Origin: Roseiarcus sp963749715
GTDB lineage: Bacteria; Pseudomonadota; Alphaproteobacteria; Rhizobiales; Beijerinckiaceae
Assembly: GCA_963749715.1 (NCBI GenBank)
Contig: CAVVNR010000004.1
Coordinates: 310,001-374,000, forward strand
DNA length: 64,000 bases
Direction: 5' to 3'
Both the position numbers and the translations under genes were made by a program. Below are positions 17,689 to 26,620 of the stretch, piece by piece. Each line of letters begins with the position of its first letter. Within the stretch, counting starts at the first letter, position 1. The notes beneath the pieces were generated by a model. It had not been told where the DNA came from, did not search any database, and saw only the letters and a program-made list of their open reading frames with translations.

Positions 17689-17904
17689 ATGCCCAACTCG
17701 AAGCGGGCGCTCATTGGTACGATGATGCTTCTCTCGATGGGCTTCGTTCTTTACCCTCAGGACTCCGCCAATGCCGCCAAGTTCTGCGCGCAATTGAGAG
17801 GATCGACAGCCCAAGGACATCCGGACTGCTCGTTCTCGACCCTGGAGGCGTGTCGCGCCCGTGTAAGGCACAGGGGCGGCGGGCACTGCTACAAGCTGCA
17901 CTGA
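17689..17904 (+). CDS. DUF3551-like small secreted protein
   Basis: A 71-residue protein with a signal peptide (hydrophobic LIGTMMLLSMGFVLY, cleavage likely near SANAA) and a mature part of about 40 residues. The latter matches the DUF3551 pattern: FCAQLRG, then CSFSTLEACRARV and a final Cys (GGGHCYKLH). Four cysteines probably form two disulphides in the periplasm. DUF3551 proteins are abundant and uncharacterised in Hyphomicrobiales. The SD AGGGAGG lies nine bases before the ATG. It follows the collagen-like gene by 222 bp and is probably separately transcribed. Confidence 0.78.
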   Translation: MPNSKRALIGTMMLLSMGFVLYPQDSANAAKFCAQLRGSTAQGHPDCSFSTLEACRARVRHRGGGHCYKLH

Positions 17905-18076
17905 CGGGTCGAACTCCGCCAAGGCGCGCCATCGAGCCGGAGGGCCCGTCGGCGGAGTTCGGTCGCCTGCGATCCGTCGGGCGAACTCACCAAGCGGCGG
18001 AGCATTGCGGCGCGCCGACTAAGGAGCGGCCGGCGGCGAGAAACAATCGCTCGGGCTCGCCCGCAGGGAGAAAACG

Positions 18077-18391
18077 ATTCATCAACTCACGGTTCTCTAT
18101 CCGGCCAAGAACGGCGAAGCGTTCAACTACGATTATTATTTCAACATCCACCACAAGCTCATCGTCGCGCGGCTGAACCCGGAAGGGATGGTCAGCTGCG
18201 AGTTCGACAAGGGGGTGTCTGATCCGGCGGGCGACAAGGCGCCCTACCTCGCCATCGCCTACCTCAAATTCAATTCTGCCGATCAGCTGGGAAAGGCGCT
18301 CGCCAAGCACGGCGCCGAAATCATGGGCGACATTCCCAACCACACGAAGATCGCGCCGATCATGCAGGTGAACGAGGTGATGGCAAGCTGA
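18077..18391 (+). CDS. EthD-family protein, apparent ATT start
   Basis: Dimeric alpha-beta barrel protein of the EthD family. The frame reads HQLTVLYPAKNGEAFNYDYYFNIHHKL, ending KIAPIMQVNEVMA, a full-length match of about 104 residues. The first canonical start (ATG 18188) would delete the conserved first strand and helix. A stop lies at 18020-18022 and no ATG, GTG or TTG occurs between it and HQLTVLYP. AGGGAG is correctly placed before ATT 18077. I therefore choose ATT, though a mutated ATG is equally possible. EthD proteins accompany oxidative degradation or quinone chemistry; no partner is adjacent. Confidence 0.68.
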   Translation: MHQLTVLYPAKNGEAFNYDYYFNIHHKLIVARLNPEGMVSCEFDKGVSDPAGDKAPYLAIAYLKFNSADQLGKALAKHGAEIMGDIPNHTKIAPIMQVNEVMAS

Positions 18392-18445
18392 GTTCGCCCC
18401 CCATCAGGCCCAGGCGCGCTGGGTCGTTCGGCGGGCGGCGCGCTC

Positions 18446-20101
18446 TCATCGGCTCGGATACCAATAGGCCGCCTGAGGCTTGGCGCGGTCGATGACCACG
18501 AACTGGTTGGCGAACACCCGGTAGCTCGCGCTCCAATCGCCGTCTGGCCATTGCACGCGGATTTCCGCCCGCTCGGCGGTGCCGAGGCCGACATGGATGA
18601 AGCCCGCGTGGCCCGAGGCGTCGCCGCCGCCGATATCGACGAACCGCGTCTGCGTGCGGGTTCCCGTCTTGACCGAAATCCGGGCTCCGACCGCGTTGCG
18701 GTTGGGATTGGGCTCGATGAGCCTGATCTCGCTCCAGTTGCCCATCGGCATTGGCGGACCGTCGGGAGTCTTGGCTCCCAGGTTGCGGTAGAGCAAAATG
18801 TTCGAGCCGCGGTTGATCTGCAAGATGTCGAGCCTGCCGTCGAGGTTGAAATCGGCGATCAACGCGCCGCGACCCTTCTGGCCGGTTGCGATTCCCGCTT
18901 CGTCGCCGGCCTCTGAGAATTTTCCGTTCCATTGGCCGAGCAAGAGATTGCTTGGATCGTAGGCGGCGAAGTCGGGCATCTGTTCGAGATTGCCCTTGGA
19001 GACAAAGATATCGAGCAACCCGGCGTTGTTGAAGTCGGCGAACTCGGCATGCCAGGCGGTCGATGGCCGCTTGTCGCCGCCCACATAGGGAATATGCGCG
19101 GTCGCGCCAACCTCGCCGGCGATGTCGCGATAGACAGGCGCCTCTCCGCGGCCGCCTTCCTCGGGATCGAGTTTCTGGAGTTTCTCGTCACCCATCGAGG
19201 TGAGGAAATATTCCGGATAGCCTGAGCCGTCGAGGTCGCCCTCGGCGATGCCCATGCCGTAGATCGACAAATGCCGCCAGCCGTCGGCGCGGGAGAAAAG
19301 ACGGGGCGTCTTGCCCGGCTCGATGCGCCACATTTGCTCCTCGCCGCCACGGTAATATTGCCGGTCGTTGGAGACGCGCAGTGACGGAACGCCCGACTTG
19401 TTCCAGTCGGTGAACAGCATCGAGAGCGCGCAGAAGCCGGGCGCGAGGGCGGTGCGCACCGAATAGTCGGGCTTGTCGCCCGGCTGAGGGCGATAGAGGG
19501 AATTTTCTTCGCAAGTGCCCCAGGGCGAGCCAGGCGCGCCGCGGTCGACGTAATGGCCGATCGCCAGCGTCGGGAATTTCTGGCCCGGCTCCCACTCCGC
19601 GGCGAACGCCGTCGTCCAGCCCGAATCGCCGTCGAAATTCCATTCGTGGTTGGCGAGCTTGAACGTGCAGTCCGGGCCGCCCTTTAGGAGGAGGTTGCCG
19701 CCAACCCTCAGGACGAACAGATCCATGTGTCCGTCGCCGGAAATGTCGATCGGATAGGCGCCGATGACGTTCTCGAGCAGCTTGGGATCGGCGCCGATGT
19801 CTAGCGGCTTCTCCTCGAATTTGAGCGGCCCGCCGGAGCGCGACCGATTGACGAACAGTCGCGCCGGATTTCTGCCGCCCGCCAGGAATACCGAGGGAAA
19901 GCCGGAGCCGTCGCAGTCGAGCGCCGCGCCTCCGCCGCCGACGAAGAATTCCCACGGACCATCATAGACGCTATGAATGCCCGCCGCCTCGGCCTCCTCG
20001 TGCATCAGAGGCACATCGCCGAGCGGCTTTTGCCGGTCGTCGCCCGCGCGCGCCGACGCGACGCAGGAGAAGAAGGCAAGAACGCAGAAGGCGATCCGCA
20101 T
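18446..20101 (-). CDS. CRTAC1-family protein (FG-GAP/VCBS repeats with ASPIC/UnbV C-terminus)
   Basis: A 551-residue secreted protein: a signal peptide (about 1-19, ending ARAG) followed by FG-GAP/VCBS-type beta-propeller repeats. Their calcium-binding loops recur as DCDGSGFPSVF, DISGDGHMDLF, DLDGSGYPEYF, DFNNAGLLDIF and DFNLDGRLDIL. The last 90 residues are the ASPIC/UnbV domain (GARISVKTG, RFVDIGGGDASGH, VQWPDG). CRTAC1-like proteins are extracellular or periplasmic. The ATG shares one base with the upstream di-haem oxidoreductase stop (TGATG), so the two are translationally coupled and probably act together. The exact function is unknown. Confidence 0.87.
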   Translation of the reverse strand: MRIAFCVLAFFSCVASARAGDDRQKPLGDVPLMHEEAEAAGIHSVYDGPWEFFVGGGGAALDCDGSGFPSVFLAGGRNPARLFVNRSRSGGPLKFEEKPLDIGADPKLLENVIGAYPIDISGDGHMDLFVLRVGGNLLLKGGPDCTFKLANHEWNFDGDSGWTTAFAAEWEPGQKFPTLAIGHYVDRGAPGSPWGTCEENSLYRPQPGDKPDYSVRTALAPGFCALSMLFTDWNKSGVPSLRVSNDRQYYRGGEEQMWRIEPGKTPRLFSRADGWRHLSIYGMGIAEGDLDGSGYPEYFLTSMGDEKLQKLDPEEGGRGEAPVYRDIAGEVGATAHIPYVGGDKRPSTAWHAEFADFNNAGLLDIFVSKGNLEQMPDFAAYDPSNLLLGQWNGKFSEAGDEAGIATGQKGRGALIADFNLDGRLDILQINRGSNILLYRNLGAKTPDGPPMPMGNWSEIRLIEPNPNRNAVGARISVKTGTRTQTRFVDIGGGDASGHAGFIHVGLGTAERAEIRVQWPDGDWSASYRVFANQFVVIDRAKPQAAYWYPSR

Positions 20102-21528
20102 CAGGGCGCCTCGATGACCAGCGAACGCAGGAAGGCGACGACGCCGACGCGCCGCGCCGGATCAAGCCCGAGATAGGCGTCGCGCGAATAGCGCGCATCT
20201 CCTCCATGCGCGACGATAATCTCATCGAGCATGCGGAAGGCGCCGTTGTGGCCGTAGGGCGCGGTCGAGCCCACGCCCCACAGTCGCGGCGTCAGGAAGA
20301 CGTCGCGCTCGACGAAACGCTGCGCCTGCAATTCATTGCCGAGCGCGTTGACCGTCTCGTCGACGACAAGATGGCGCTTCAGATCGCTGAACAGAGGAAC
20401 CAGCCACTCACCCTTGTCGTTCTTCTCCAGCGTCTTGGCGAACGGCAGGGAGGCCAAGTCGATGTGGATGGGCGCTTTGACTTCGCCGGAGCGCAACGTG
20501 CCGGCCATGTCGTAAGGCGCAGGATCGGTAAACAGGAGGGACTTCAGCGGCAATGACTCGATGTGACACGAAGCGCATCCAATGGCCTTGAACGTCTGGG
20601 CGCCGTCGCCGACCGCGTGCCGCCAGTCGTCCGGCAAGTCAGCCTTGACCGTCGGCGGGGGCAGGGTCGCTTGAAATGCGACCAGGGCGGAGACGTCGCC
20701 GGCGGTGATGGCGTCGGGCACGCCGCTCTCGGCGAAGTCGTGGCTGCCGGTCCAGCGGACACCGAAGCGCTCGACAGCCTCCATACCGTGATGGATGTTG
20801 AGCGCGTTGATGGTGAACTGCCTAAGCGACGTGAACACTCCCTTGCGGCTGAAGGGTCTCACGATGAGGTCGGAGTCGACGCCGTCAATGGCGTCGAGAT
20901 CGACGATGCCGTCGGGATGGGCGACGATTGAGCCGAACCGCACGCCTTTGGTGACCAGGTCGGCGCGCGCGTCCTTGGCCGTCGCGCACGCCTCGGCGAT
21001 CGCGGCGGCGCGGATCGCCTGCAAGTCGGCGGTCATCTCGCGCGCCAGAAGCTCGATGAGGCCCGCCCCCATCAGGGCGGTGGTGTGGCGCTCGCTCGAG
21101 AATGAGGGGTCGATGGTGTCAAACTGTGCGCTCTCGAACCCTTCCGAGACGAACACATTGGCTACGTCATCGGCGGAGCCGCCTTCGATCGGGTCGTTGT
21201 GGCAACCGAAGCAGGAGTTCGAATCCGGACCGCTCGTGCGACTGAAGGGCGGATTGACGCCGTTCTTGACCTTGGTCGGGATGATCGCCTGCGTCGCCTT
21301 CGGCCGGCCAGCGCCGTCCACGGTGGTGAACTTCGCCTTGAACAGCTCGCGGCCGCGCGCGATGAGGGCCGGCAGAGCCGAGGGGCCTGCCGCGGCAATC
21401 TGATCGAAATCGAGATGGGAGCCGGGAGGGAAGACCCGCTCGTCCCAGCTTCCGCCGGCTGCGACGGTCGCGACAAGGACACTGGCGAGCGCGGCAAGCG
21501 CGCAAGAGACTCCCAGGTTTCGTTTCAT
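20101..21528 (-). CDS. Di-haem oxidoreductase (cytochrome c peroxidase/DHOR-like)
   Basis: Periplasmic c-type cytochrome of 475 residues: a signal peptide (about 1-24) and two CxxCH haem-binding motifs, CFGCH (106-110) and CASCH (318-322). It has the di-haem oxidoreductase architecture with long inserts. The segment WGVGSTAPYGHNGAFRMLDEII near the C-terminus, with a candidate distal ligand in YGHNG, is typical of this family and of MauG/CcpA peroxidases. Haem attachment would need the Ccm system, encoded elsewhere. It is the first gene of a two-gene operon with the CRTAC1 protein. Whether it reduces peroxide or oxidises the partner cannot be told from sequence. Confidence 0.86.
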   Translation of the reverse strand: MKRNLGVSCALAALASVLVATVAAGGSWDERVFPPGSHLDFDQIAAAGPSALPALIARGRELFKAKFTTVDGAGRPKATQAIIPTKVKNGVNPPFSRTSGPDSNSCFGCHNDPIEGGSADDVANVFVSEGFESAQFDTIDPSFSSERHTTALMGAGLIELLAREMTADLQAIRAAAIAEACATAKDARADLVTKGVRFGSIVAHPDGIVDLDAIDGVDSDLIVRPFSRKGVFTSLRQFTINALNIHHGMEAVERFGVRWTGSHDFAESGVPDAITAGDVSALVAFQATLPPPTVKADLPDDWRHAVGDGAQTFKAIGCASCHIESLPLKSLLFTDPAPYDMAGTLRSGEVKAPIHIDLASLPFAKTLEKNDKGEWLVPLFSDLKRHLVVDETVNALGNELQAQRFVERDVFLTPRLWGVGSTAPYGHNGAFRMLDEIIVAHGGDARYSRDAYLGLDPARRVGVVAFLRSLVIEAP

Positions 21529-21691
21529 TTCCCTCGCGCCTCGCCGCTGAGCGGCGGATCGTTATTCGCTCTTTTGTCACGATCGAAGCGCTCGTCGCAA
21601 GCGCGAACGGCAGGCGAAGCGTGATCGCCATCAGAATTTGAGTTGCGTCCCTCAGGTTTGATTGATACGAATGCGCTCGATGTGTAGCGAT

Positions 21692-22723
21692 ATGGCGTCA
21701 AGCCATCTCACTCTGAAGGACATCGCTCGGGAGGCAGGCGTCAGCGTGGCGACCCTCGACCGTGTGCTGCATAGCCGGCCCGGCGTTCGGGAGGAGACCG
21801 CGCGTCGGGTTCGGGAAGCAATCGACCGACATGGATTTCGTCCCTTCGCGGCGGGCGCCGAACTGGCGAGGAGCCGCGCCAGCAGGCTCGCGCTCGTCAT
21901 GCCGGAAGGCTCGAATGTCTTCATGTCGATGATTCTCGACCATATCGCCGAGATGTCGGGCTGGCTGGCGGCGCGACGCGCGAGGGTCGAGACGACCAAG
22001 ACGAACGTCTTCAACCCGGCAGCGCTCGCTCAAACCTTGGAATCGTTGGCCGGCCGCTATGACGGGGTCGCCGTGGTGGCGCTCGACCACCAGAGCGTTC
22101 GCGCGGCAATCGACGATCTGGTCGACTGCGGAACCTATGTTGTGACGCTCGTCTCCGACGTGCCCGGGTCGCGTCGCCATCGATACATCGGCGTAGACAA
22201 CGTCGCCGCGGGCCGAACGGCCGGTTCGCTGATGGGACGGTTCGTCGCGACGCAAACCGGCAAGATCGGAGTGATCGCGGGGTCGCAGTCGCTGCGCGAC
22301 CATGCGGAGCGGATTTTCGGCTTCAATCAGGTCATGAGTTTGGAGCATCAGGACCTCGGCGTTCTGAGCCCCGTTGAGGGGAGCGATCACGACGGTGAGA
22401 GCGAAACCCTCATGACGAGGTTACTGGTCGATCATCCTGATTTGATCGGCGTCTATAACGTCGGGGCGGGCGTTCCCGGGGTCGCCAAGGCGATCGTTGA
22501 CGCGGGCCGGGAGTTGACCGTGACCTTCATCGGCCATGATCTCAGCACCGTGACGCGCAAGTGCCTGCTCCGCGGCGTCATGGACGCGGTCGTCGCCCAG
22601 GATCCCGGCCACGAGGCGAGGTCGGCGATGCGCGTGTTGCTGTCTCTGGTCCGCGGCGAACCTATCCTCGCCGAGCAGGAAAAGATCCGCATCGATATCG
22701 TCATGAGGGACAATTTGCCCTGA
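21692..22723 (+). CDS. LacI-family transcriptional regulator, probable xyl operon regulator
   Basis: LacI/GalR repressor. An N-terminal helix-turn-helix is immediately visible as LTLKDIAREAGVSVATLDRVLH with hinge-helix region FRPFAAGAELARSR. A periplasmic-binding-protein-like effector domain follows (RLALVMPEGSNVF, YIGVDNVAAGRTAG, AGSQSLRDHAERIFGF). It starts at one of several in-frame codons (TTG 21662, ATG 21671, 21680 or 21692); I take 21692, which leaves the usual short lead before the HTH. The gene is 146 bp upstream of xylF in the same direction, so it most likely senses the sugar imported by XylFHG. No clear operator palindrome was found by eye. Confidence 0.87.
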   Translation: MASSHLTLKDIAREAGVSVATLDRVLHSRPGVREETARRVREAIDRHGFRPFAAGAELARSRASRLALVMPEGSNVFMSMILDHIAEMSGWLAARRARVETTKTNVFNPAALAQTLESLAGRYDGVAVVALDHQSVRAAIDDLVDCGTYVVTLVSDVPGSRRHRYIGVDNVAAGRTAGSLMGRFVATQTGKIGVIAGSQSLRDHAERIFGFNQVMSLEHQDLGVLSPVEGSDHDGESETLMTRLLVDHPDLIGVYNVGAGVPGVAKAIVDAGRELTVTFIGHDLSTVTRKCLLRGVMDAVVAQDPGHEARSAMRVLLSLVRGEPILAEQEKIRIDIVMRDNLP

Positions 22724-22869
22724 AGCTCAGTCCCTCTTATTCGACTCTTGACCAGTTGCGCTGGCGCTCGATCAAGGAATAGTGTCGATGCGCCGCCCGA
22801 TCGCCCGGTCAGATAGCGATCCAAGAAGCTTTTAGTCGGTCCTTGTCGGACCTCAAGTGGAGGAAAACA

Positions 22870-23919
22870 ATGAAAACTGTGAAAACACTGGTGTTGGGGG
22901 TGGCGCTACTGGCGTCCGTCGGACTAACCTCGCTCGCCGCGGCAGCGAAGGACCTCACGGTCGGGGTGTCGTGGTCGAACTTCCAAGAAGAGCGCTGGAA
23001 GACCGACGAGGCGGCGATCAAGAAGGCGCTCGATGCCGGCGGGGCCAAGTACATTTCGGCCGACGCGCAAGGTTCGCCGACGAAGCAGCTCGCCGACGTC
23101 GAAAGCCTCATCTCGAAGGGTGCGAACGTCCTCGTCATCCTGGCGATGGATTCGGAAGCGATTCTGCCGGCGGTCAAGAAGGCGTCGGACGAAGGCATTC
23201 CGGTCATCGCCTACGACCGTCTTATCGAGAGCCCGAATGTGCTCTACATCACCTTCGACAACGTCGGCGTCGGCCGGATGATGGCGAAGGCGATCCTGGC
23301 CGCCAAGCCTGCCGGCAACTACGCCTTCATCAAGGGCGACAAGGGCGACCCGAACGCGAACTTCCTGTTCTCGGGCATTACCGAGGTCCTGAAGCCGGCG
23401 ATGGACGCCGGCAAGATCAAGAACGTCGGCGAGTCCTACACCGACGGTTGGAAGCCGGATAACGCCCAGAAGAACATGGAGCAGATCCTCACCAAGAACA
23501 ACAACAAGGTCGATGCCGTCGTCGCCGAGAACGACGGCATGGCCGGCGGCGTCGTTGCGGCGCTCGCCGCCCAAGGGATGGCTGGATCGGTGCCGGTCTC
23601 CGGCCAGGACGGCGACCACGCGGCGATCAACCGCATCGCGCTCGGCACCCAGACCGTGTCGATCTGGAAGGACGCGCGCGATCTCGGCAAGGTCTCGGGC
23701 GAAGCGGCCGTGGCGCTCGGCGGCGGCAAGAAGATGACCGAAATCGCCATGGTCAAGCCGTTTTCGGGCGGGGCCAAGGGCGTTACCGTCAACGGCATCC
23801 TCCTGACGCCGCTCGCGGTCACCAAGGACAATCTCAACGTGATCGTCGACAAGGGCTGGATCACCAAGGCGGAAGTCTGCGCCGGCGTGAAGCCGGGCAC
23901 GACCCCCTACTGCAAGTGA
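22870..23919 (+). CDS. xylF: D-xylose-type ABC transporter substrate-binding protein
   Basis: Periplasmic sugar-binding protein of the XylF subfamily, 349 residues from ATG 22870 (GGAGGAAAACA just upstream). Signal peptide of about 26 residues (VLGVALLASVGLTSLAAAA), then DLTVGVSWSNFQEERWKTDE. XylF-typical phrases are AYDRLIESPNVLYITFDN, VSGQDGDHAAINRIALGTQ and the C-terminal GVTVNGILLTPLAVTKDNL. It is the first gene of xylFHG. A strong hairpin after its stop probably stabilises its mRNA so that it is made in excess over the membrane genes. The substrate is predicted as xylose; related pentoses are possible. Confidence 0.9.
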   Translation: MKTVKTLVLGVALLASVGLTSLAAAAKDLTVGVSWSNFQEERWKTDEAAIKKALDAGGAKYISADAQGSPTKQLADVESLISKGANVLVILAMDSEAILPAVKKASDEGIPVIAYDRLIESPNVLYITFDNVGVGRMMAKAILAAKPAGNYAFIKGDKGDPNANFLFSGITEVLKPAMDAGKIKNVGESYTDGWKPDNAQKNMEQILTKNNNKVDAVVAENDGMAGGVVAALAAQGMAGSVPVSGQDGDHAAINRIALGTQTVSIWKDARDLGKVSGEAAVALGGGKKMTEIAMVKPFSGGAKGVTVNGILLTPLAVTKDNLNVIVDKGWITKAEVCAGVKPGTTPYCK

Positions 23920-23950
23920 GTTGACCGTATTCCAATGTAGTGAAACAAAA

Positions 23951-23985
23951 GAAGGCCGCGTCGCTCGCAAGGCGGCGCGGTCTTC
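23951..23985 (+). terminator. Hairpin between xylF and xylH (partial terminator or mRNA stabiliser)
   Basis: A 14-bp stem (GAAGGCCGCGTCGC with GCGGCGCGGTCTTC, two G-T wobbles) closes a 7-nt loop 32 bp after the xylF stop. No long T-run follows, so full termination is unlikely. Intercistronic hairpins of this kind usually set a high binding-protein to permease ratio. Confidence 0.6.
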
Positions 23986-24044
23986 TGTTGCAAGACGCCC
24001 GCCAACGTTCCGGCGAGGCGCAATAACGAAAGTCGGGAGGGAGC

Positions 24045-25370
24045 ATGACCTCTGCAGCGCCGAGCGCGACCAGCGCGGCTCCCAATGAGCCGGCCATCCG
24101 ACGGCTGCTCCGAGCCACCGAGGTCGACACGCGCATGATCGGGATGATCGGCGCTCTGGCGCTGATCTGGGTCGGCTTCAACGTCTATACGCTGGTCCAG
24201 ACTGGCGAGGGCCTTTTCCTCACGCCTCGCAACCTTTGGAATTTGAGCGTCCAGACCTCCTCAATCGCGATCATGGCGACGGGCATGGTTCTTATCATCG
24301 TCATGCGCCACATCGACCTTTCGGTTGGGTCGATCATCGGCTTCGTGTCGACAATCATCGGCGTCGCGCAGGTCCGCTTTCTCCCCGTCTATCTTGGCCT
24401 CGACAATCCTGCGATCTGGATCATTGCCGTCATCGTGGCTTTGGCGCTGGGCGCGGCGATCGGCGCGTTTCACGGCTCGCTGGTCGCCTACCTCGGCATT
24501 CCGGCCTTCATCGTCACCCTCGGCGCGCAATTGTTCTGGCGTGGCGCCGCGTGGTGGGTGACGACCGGTCAGACGATCGCGCCGCTTGACGATCGCTTCG
24601 CGCTGATGGGCGGCGGCCCGCATGGGTCGATCGGGGCGACGGCGAGCTGGGCGCTGGCTGCGATCTGCTGCGCCGGCATCGTGTTCGGCCTTTACGCCGG
24701 GCGTCAACGGCGGGCGCGATTTCGCTTCCCACAACGGCCGATGTGGGCCGAATATCTGATCGCAGGCGTCGGTTGTTTTGTCGTCTTGGGAGCAACCGCG
24801 ATCGTCAACTCCTATCCTTGGCCGGAGCGAGTCGCGGCAAAATATGCGGCCGACAATCATATCCCCGTGCCGGAAGGCGGTCTGTTCATCTCGACCGGCT
24901 ACGCAATTCCCGTGCTGATCGCGCTGGTTACGGGAGTCGTCATGACATTTCTCGCGCGGCGCACCCGGTTTGGCCGTTACGTCTACGCGATCGGCGGCAA
25001 CCCGGAGGCAGCCGAGCTCGCCGGCATCAACACCAGGCGAATCACCGTGATGGTCTTTGCCCTGATGGGCATGCTCGCTGGCGTCGCGGCCTGCATCAAT
25101 TCGGCGCGGCTCGATTCGGCGACCAACGTGCTCGGTCAATTCGACGAGCTCTATGTGATCGCCGCGGCCGTGATCGGCGGGACCTCGCTCGCCGGCGGCA
25201 TCGGCACCATCTACGGCGCGTTGATCGGCGCGCTCGTCATCCAGTCGTTGCAGTCGGGCATGGTGCTGCTCGGCTTCGATTCGGCCTTCCAACAGATGGT
25301 GGTCGGAGTCGTGCTGGTCGGCGCGGTCGGCCTCGACACCTTCTACCGCCGCAGAACCGCCAAGGGCTGA
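24045..25370 (+). CDS. xylH: Xylose-type ABC transporter permease
   Basis: CUT2 sugar permease of the longer XylH type (441 residues versus about 330 for RbsC), with an extended central region. The signature MRHIDLSVGSIIGF and the coupling-loop motif GGNPEAAELAGINTRRITV are visible, plus the C-terminal AAVIGGTSLAGGIGT. About 11-12 hydrophobic segments are present. The N-terminal 30 residues are Ala/Ser-rich and cytoplasmic. The ATG follows GGGAGGGAGC. Three bases separate its stop from xylG. Confidence 0.9.
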   Translation: MTSAAPSATSAAPNEPAIRRLLRATEVDTRMIGMIGALALIWVGFNVYTLVQTGEGLFLTPRNLWNLSVQTSSIAIMATGMVLIIVMRHIDLSVGSIIGFVSTIIGVAQVRFLPVYLGLDNPAIWIIAVIVALALGAAIGAFHGSLVAYLGIPAFIVTLGAQLFWRGAAWWVTTGQTIAPLDDRFALMGGGPHGSIGATASWALAAICCAGIVFGLYAGRQRRARFRFPQRPMWAEYLIAGVGCFVVLGATAIVNSYPWPERVAAKYAADNHIPVPEGGLFISTGYAIPVLIALVTGVVMTFLARRTRFGRYVYAIGGNPEAAELAGINTRRITVMVFALMGMLAGVAACINSARLDSATNVLGQFDELYVIAAAVIGGTSLAGGIGTIYGALIGALVIQSLQSGMVLLGFDSAFQQMVVGVVLVGAVGLDTFYRRRTAKG

Positions 25371-25373
25371 GCG

Positions 25374-26159
25374 ATGGACGCGAACCCCCAGACCCCTCTG
25401 ATCGAGATGAAGGACATCTCGCTCGCCTTCGGCGGCCTGAAGGCGATCGATGATGCCTCGATCGACCTCTACCCCGGCGAAGTCGTCGGCCTGCTCGGCC
25501 ACAACGGGGCTGGCAAATCGTGCCTGATCAAGGTGCTGTCGGGCGCCTACAAGCGCGACGCGGGACAGATCTTCATCAATGGCCAGGAAGCGACGATCAA
25601 CAACCCGCGCGACGCCAAGCAATACGGCATCGAGACGGTCTACCAGGCGCTGGCGCTCGCCGACAACGTCGACGCGGCGTCGAACCTCTACCTCGGCCGA
25701 GAACTGCGTACCCGCTGGGGCACGCTCGACGACGCCTCGATGGAAGCGGAGGCGCGCAAGGTGATGGGGCGGCTCAATCCCAACTTCCGCCGCTTCAAGG
25801 AGCCGGTGATCGCGCTCTCCGGCGGCCAGCGCCAGTCGGTCGCCATCGCGCGGGCGATCCATTTCAACGCCCGCATTCTCATCATGGACGAGCCGACCGC
25901 GGCGCTCGGGCCGGCCGAGACGGCGCAGGTCGGCGAACTCGTCAAACAACTCAAGGCCCAGGGCATCGGCATTTTCCTCATCAGCCACGACATCCATGAC
26001 GTGTTCGACCTTGCCGACCGCGTGACCGTGATGAAGAACGGCCAGATCGTCGGATCTGGGCGGGTCCAGGATATGACCAAGGACGAGGTGCTCGGCATGA
26101 TCATCCTCGGCAAATGCCCGCCCGGCGCGATACCCGGGCCCGGCGCGATGGCGAGCTGA
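25374..26159 (+). CDS. xylG: Xylose-type ABC transporter ATP-binding protein, single domain
   Basis: ATPase partner of XylH, 261 residues with one nucleotide-binding domain, whereas enterobacterial XylG has two. Walker A is GHNGAGKSC (42-50, with Cys where Thr is usual), signature LSGGQRQ, Walker B ILIMDEPTAALGP and switch LISHDIHDVF. VYQALALADNVDAASN is the Q-loop segment of sugar ATPases. The short Pro/Gly-rich C-terminus (CPPGAIPGPGAMAS) is outside the fold. It is the last gene of the operon, followed by 1.2 kb without an intact gene. Confidence 0.89.
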   Translation: MDANPQTPLIEMKDISLAFGGLKAIDDASIDLYPGEVVGLLGHNGAGKSCLIKVLSGAYKRDAGQIFINGQEATINNPRDAKQYGIETVYQALALADNVDAASNLYLGRELRTRWGTLDDASMEAEARKVMGRLNPNFRRFKEPVIALSGGQRQSVAIARAIHFNARILIMDEPTAALGPAETAQVGELVKQLKAQGIGIFLISHDIHDVFDLADRVTVMKNGQIVGSGRVQDMTKDEVLGMIILGKCPPGAIPGPGAMAS

Positions 26160-26349
26160 GGGAGAGCCAGTCCGGAAATTTCCGTCATCGCGGCCGCGGA
26201 GGTCGGCGGCGCAGTCCCGATATCCTTTCTGGCGCTCGCGGCCCTCGCTGTCGCAATCGCGCCGTATTCCAGATAGGCGATGGAAAGAACGCCGGCGTCG
26301 ATGGTCTTGATCGTCGTCACAATTCGCTTCTCTCTGATAGCTCGCGGTC

Positions 26350-26396
26350 CATAGCCCGTCGAAAGATGGGCATTCTTCGGACTCCCTATGGACGGC
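26350..26396. repeat. Diverged member of the palindromic repeat family seen in ybeY
   Basis: CATAGCCCGTCGAAAGATGG followed by GCATTCTTCGG, ACTCCCTATGG and ACGG aligns end to end with the 39-bp unit found in ybeY (CATAGACCGTC, GGAAGGACGGGCG, TCCTTCCAGACGCCC). The match is imperfect but covers the whole unit including both stem-loops. It is intergenic here. Confidence 0.55.
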
Positions 26397-26441
26397 GGCT
26401 AAACGATCGCCGATCGCGGCCACAAACGATCCAAGGAAAAT

Positions 26442-26620
26442 CCAAGCCGAACCCAAACCGGGCCAAATCTCGCCAAATCCCGCAAAGCCGGCGCAAAGAC
26501 AATCAAAGGAATTGACTTTATTTTCCTTGTTCGAATCGAGCCTTTTCAAGGGCTTGCGCCGACCCCCAGGGCGCTTTTTTCTTTCCCCGCCTCGTCCCGC
26601 CCGCTTCGATCCCGTGTTGG
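26442..26620. repeat. Dispersed intergenic element with phased AAA runs, copy 1
   Basis: The element starts CCAAGCCGAACCCAAA and continues with GCCAAAT, GCCAAAT, GCAAAG, GCAAAG and ATCAAAG, the AAA runs recurring about every 10 bp. An AT-rich stretch, then GCCGACCCCC and CGCTTCGATC follow. A diverged copy in the same orientation lies at 58887-59095. Phasing at about one helical turn could bend DNA. I know of no named family for it. Confidence 0.55.
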
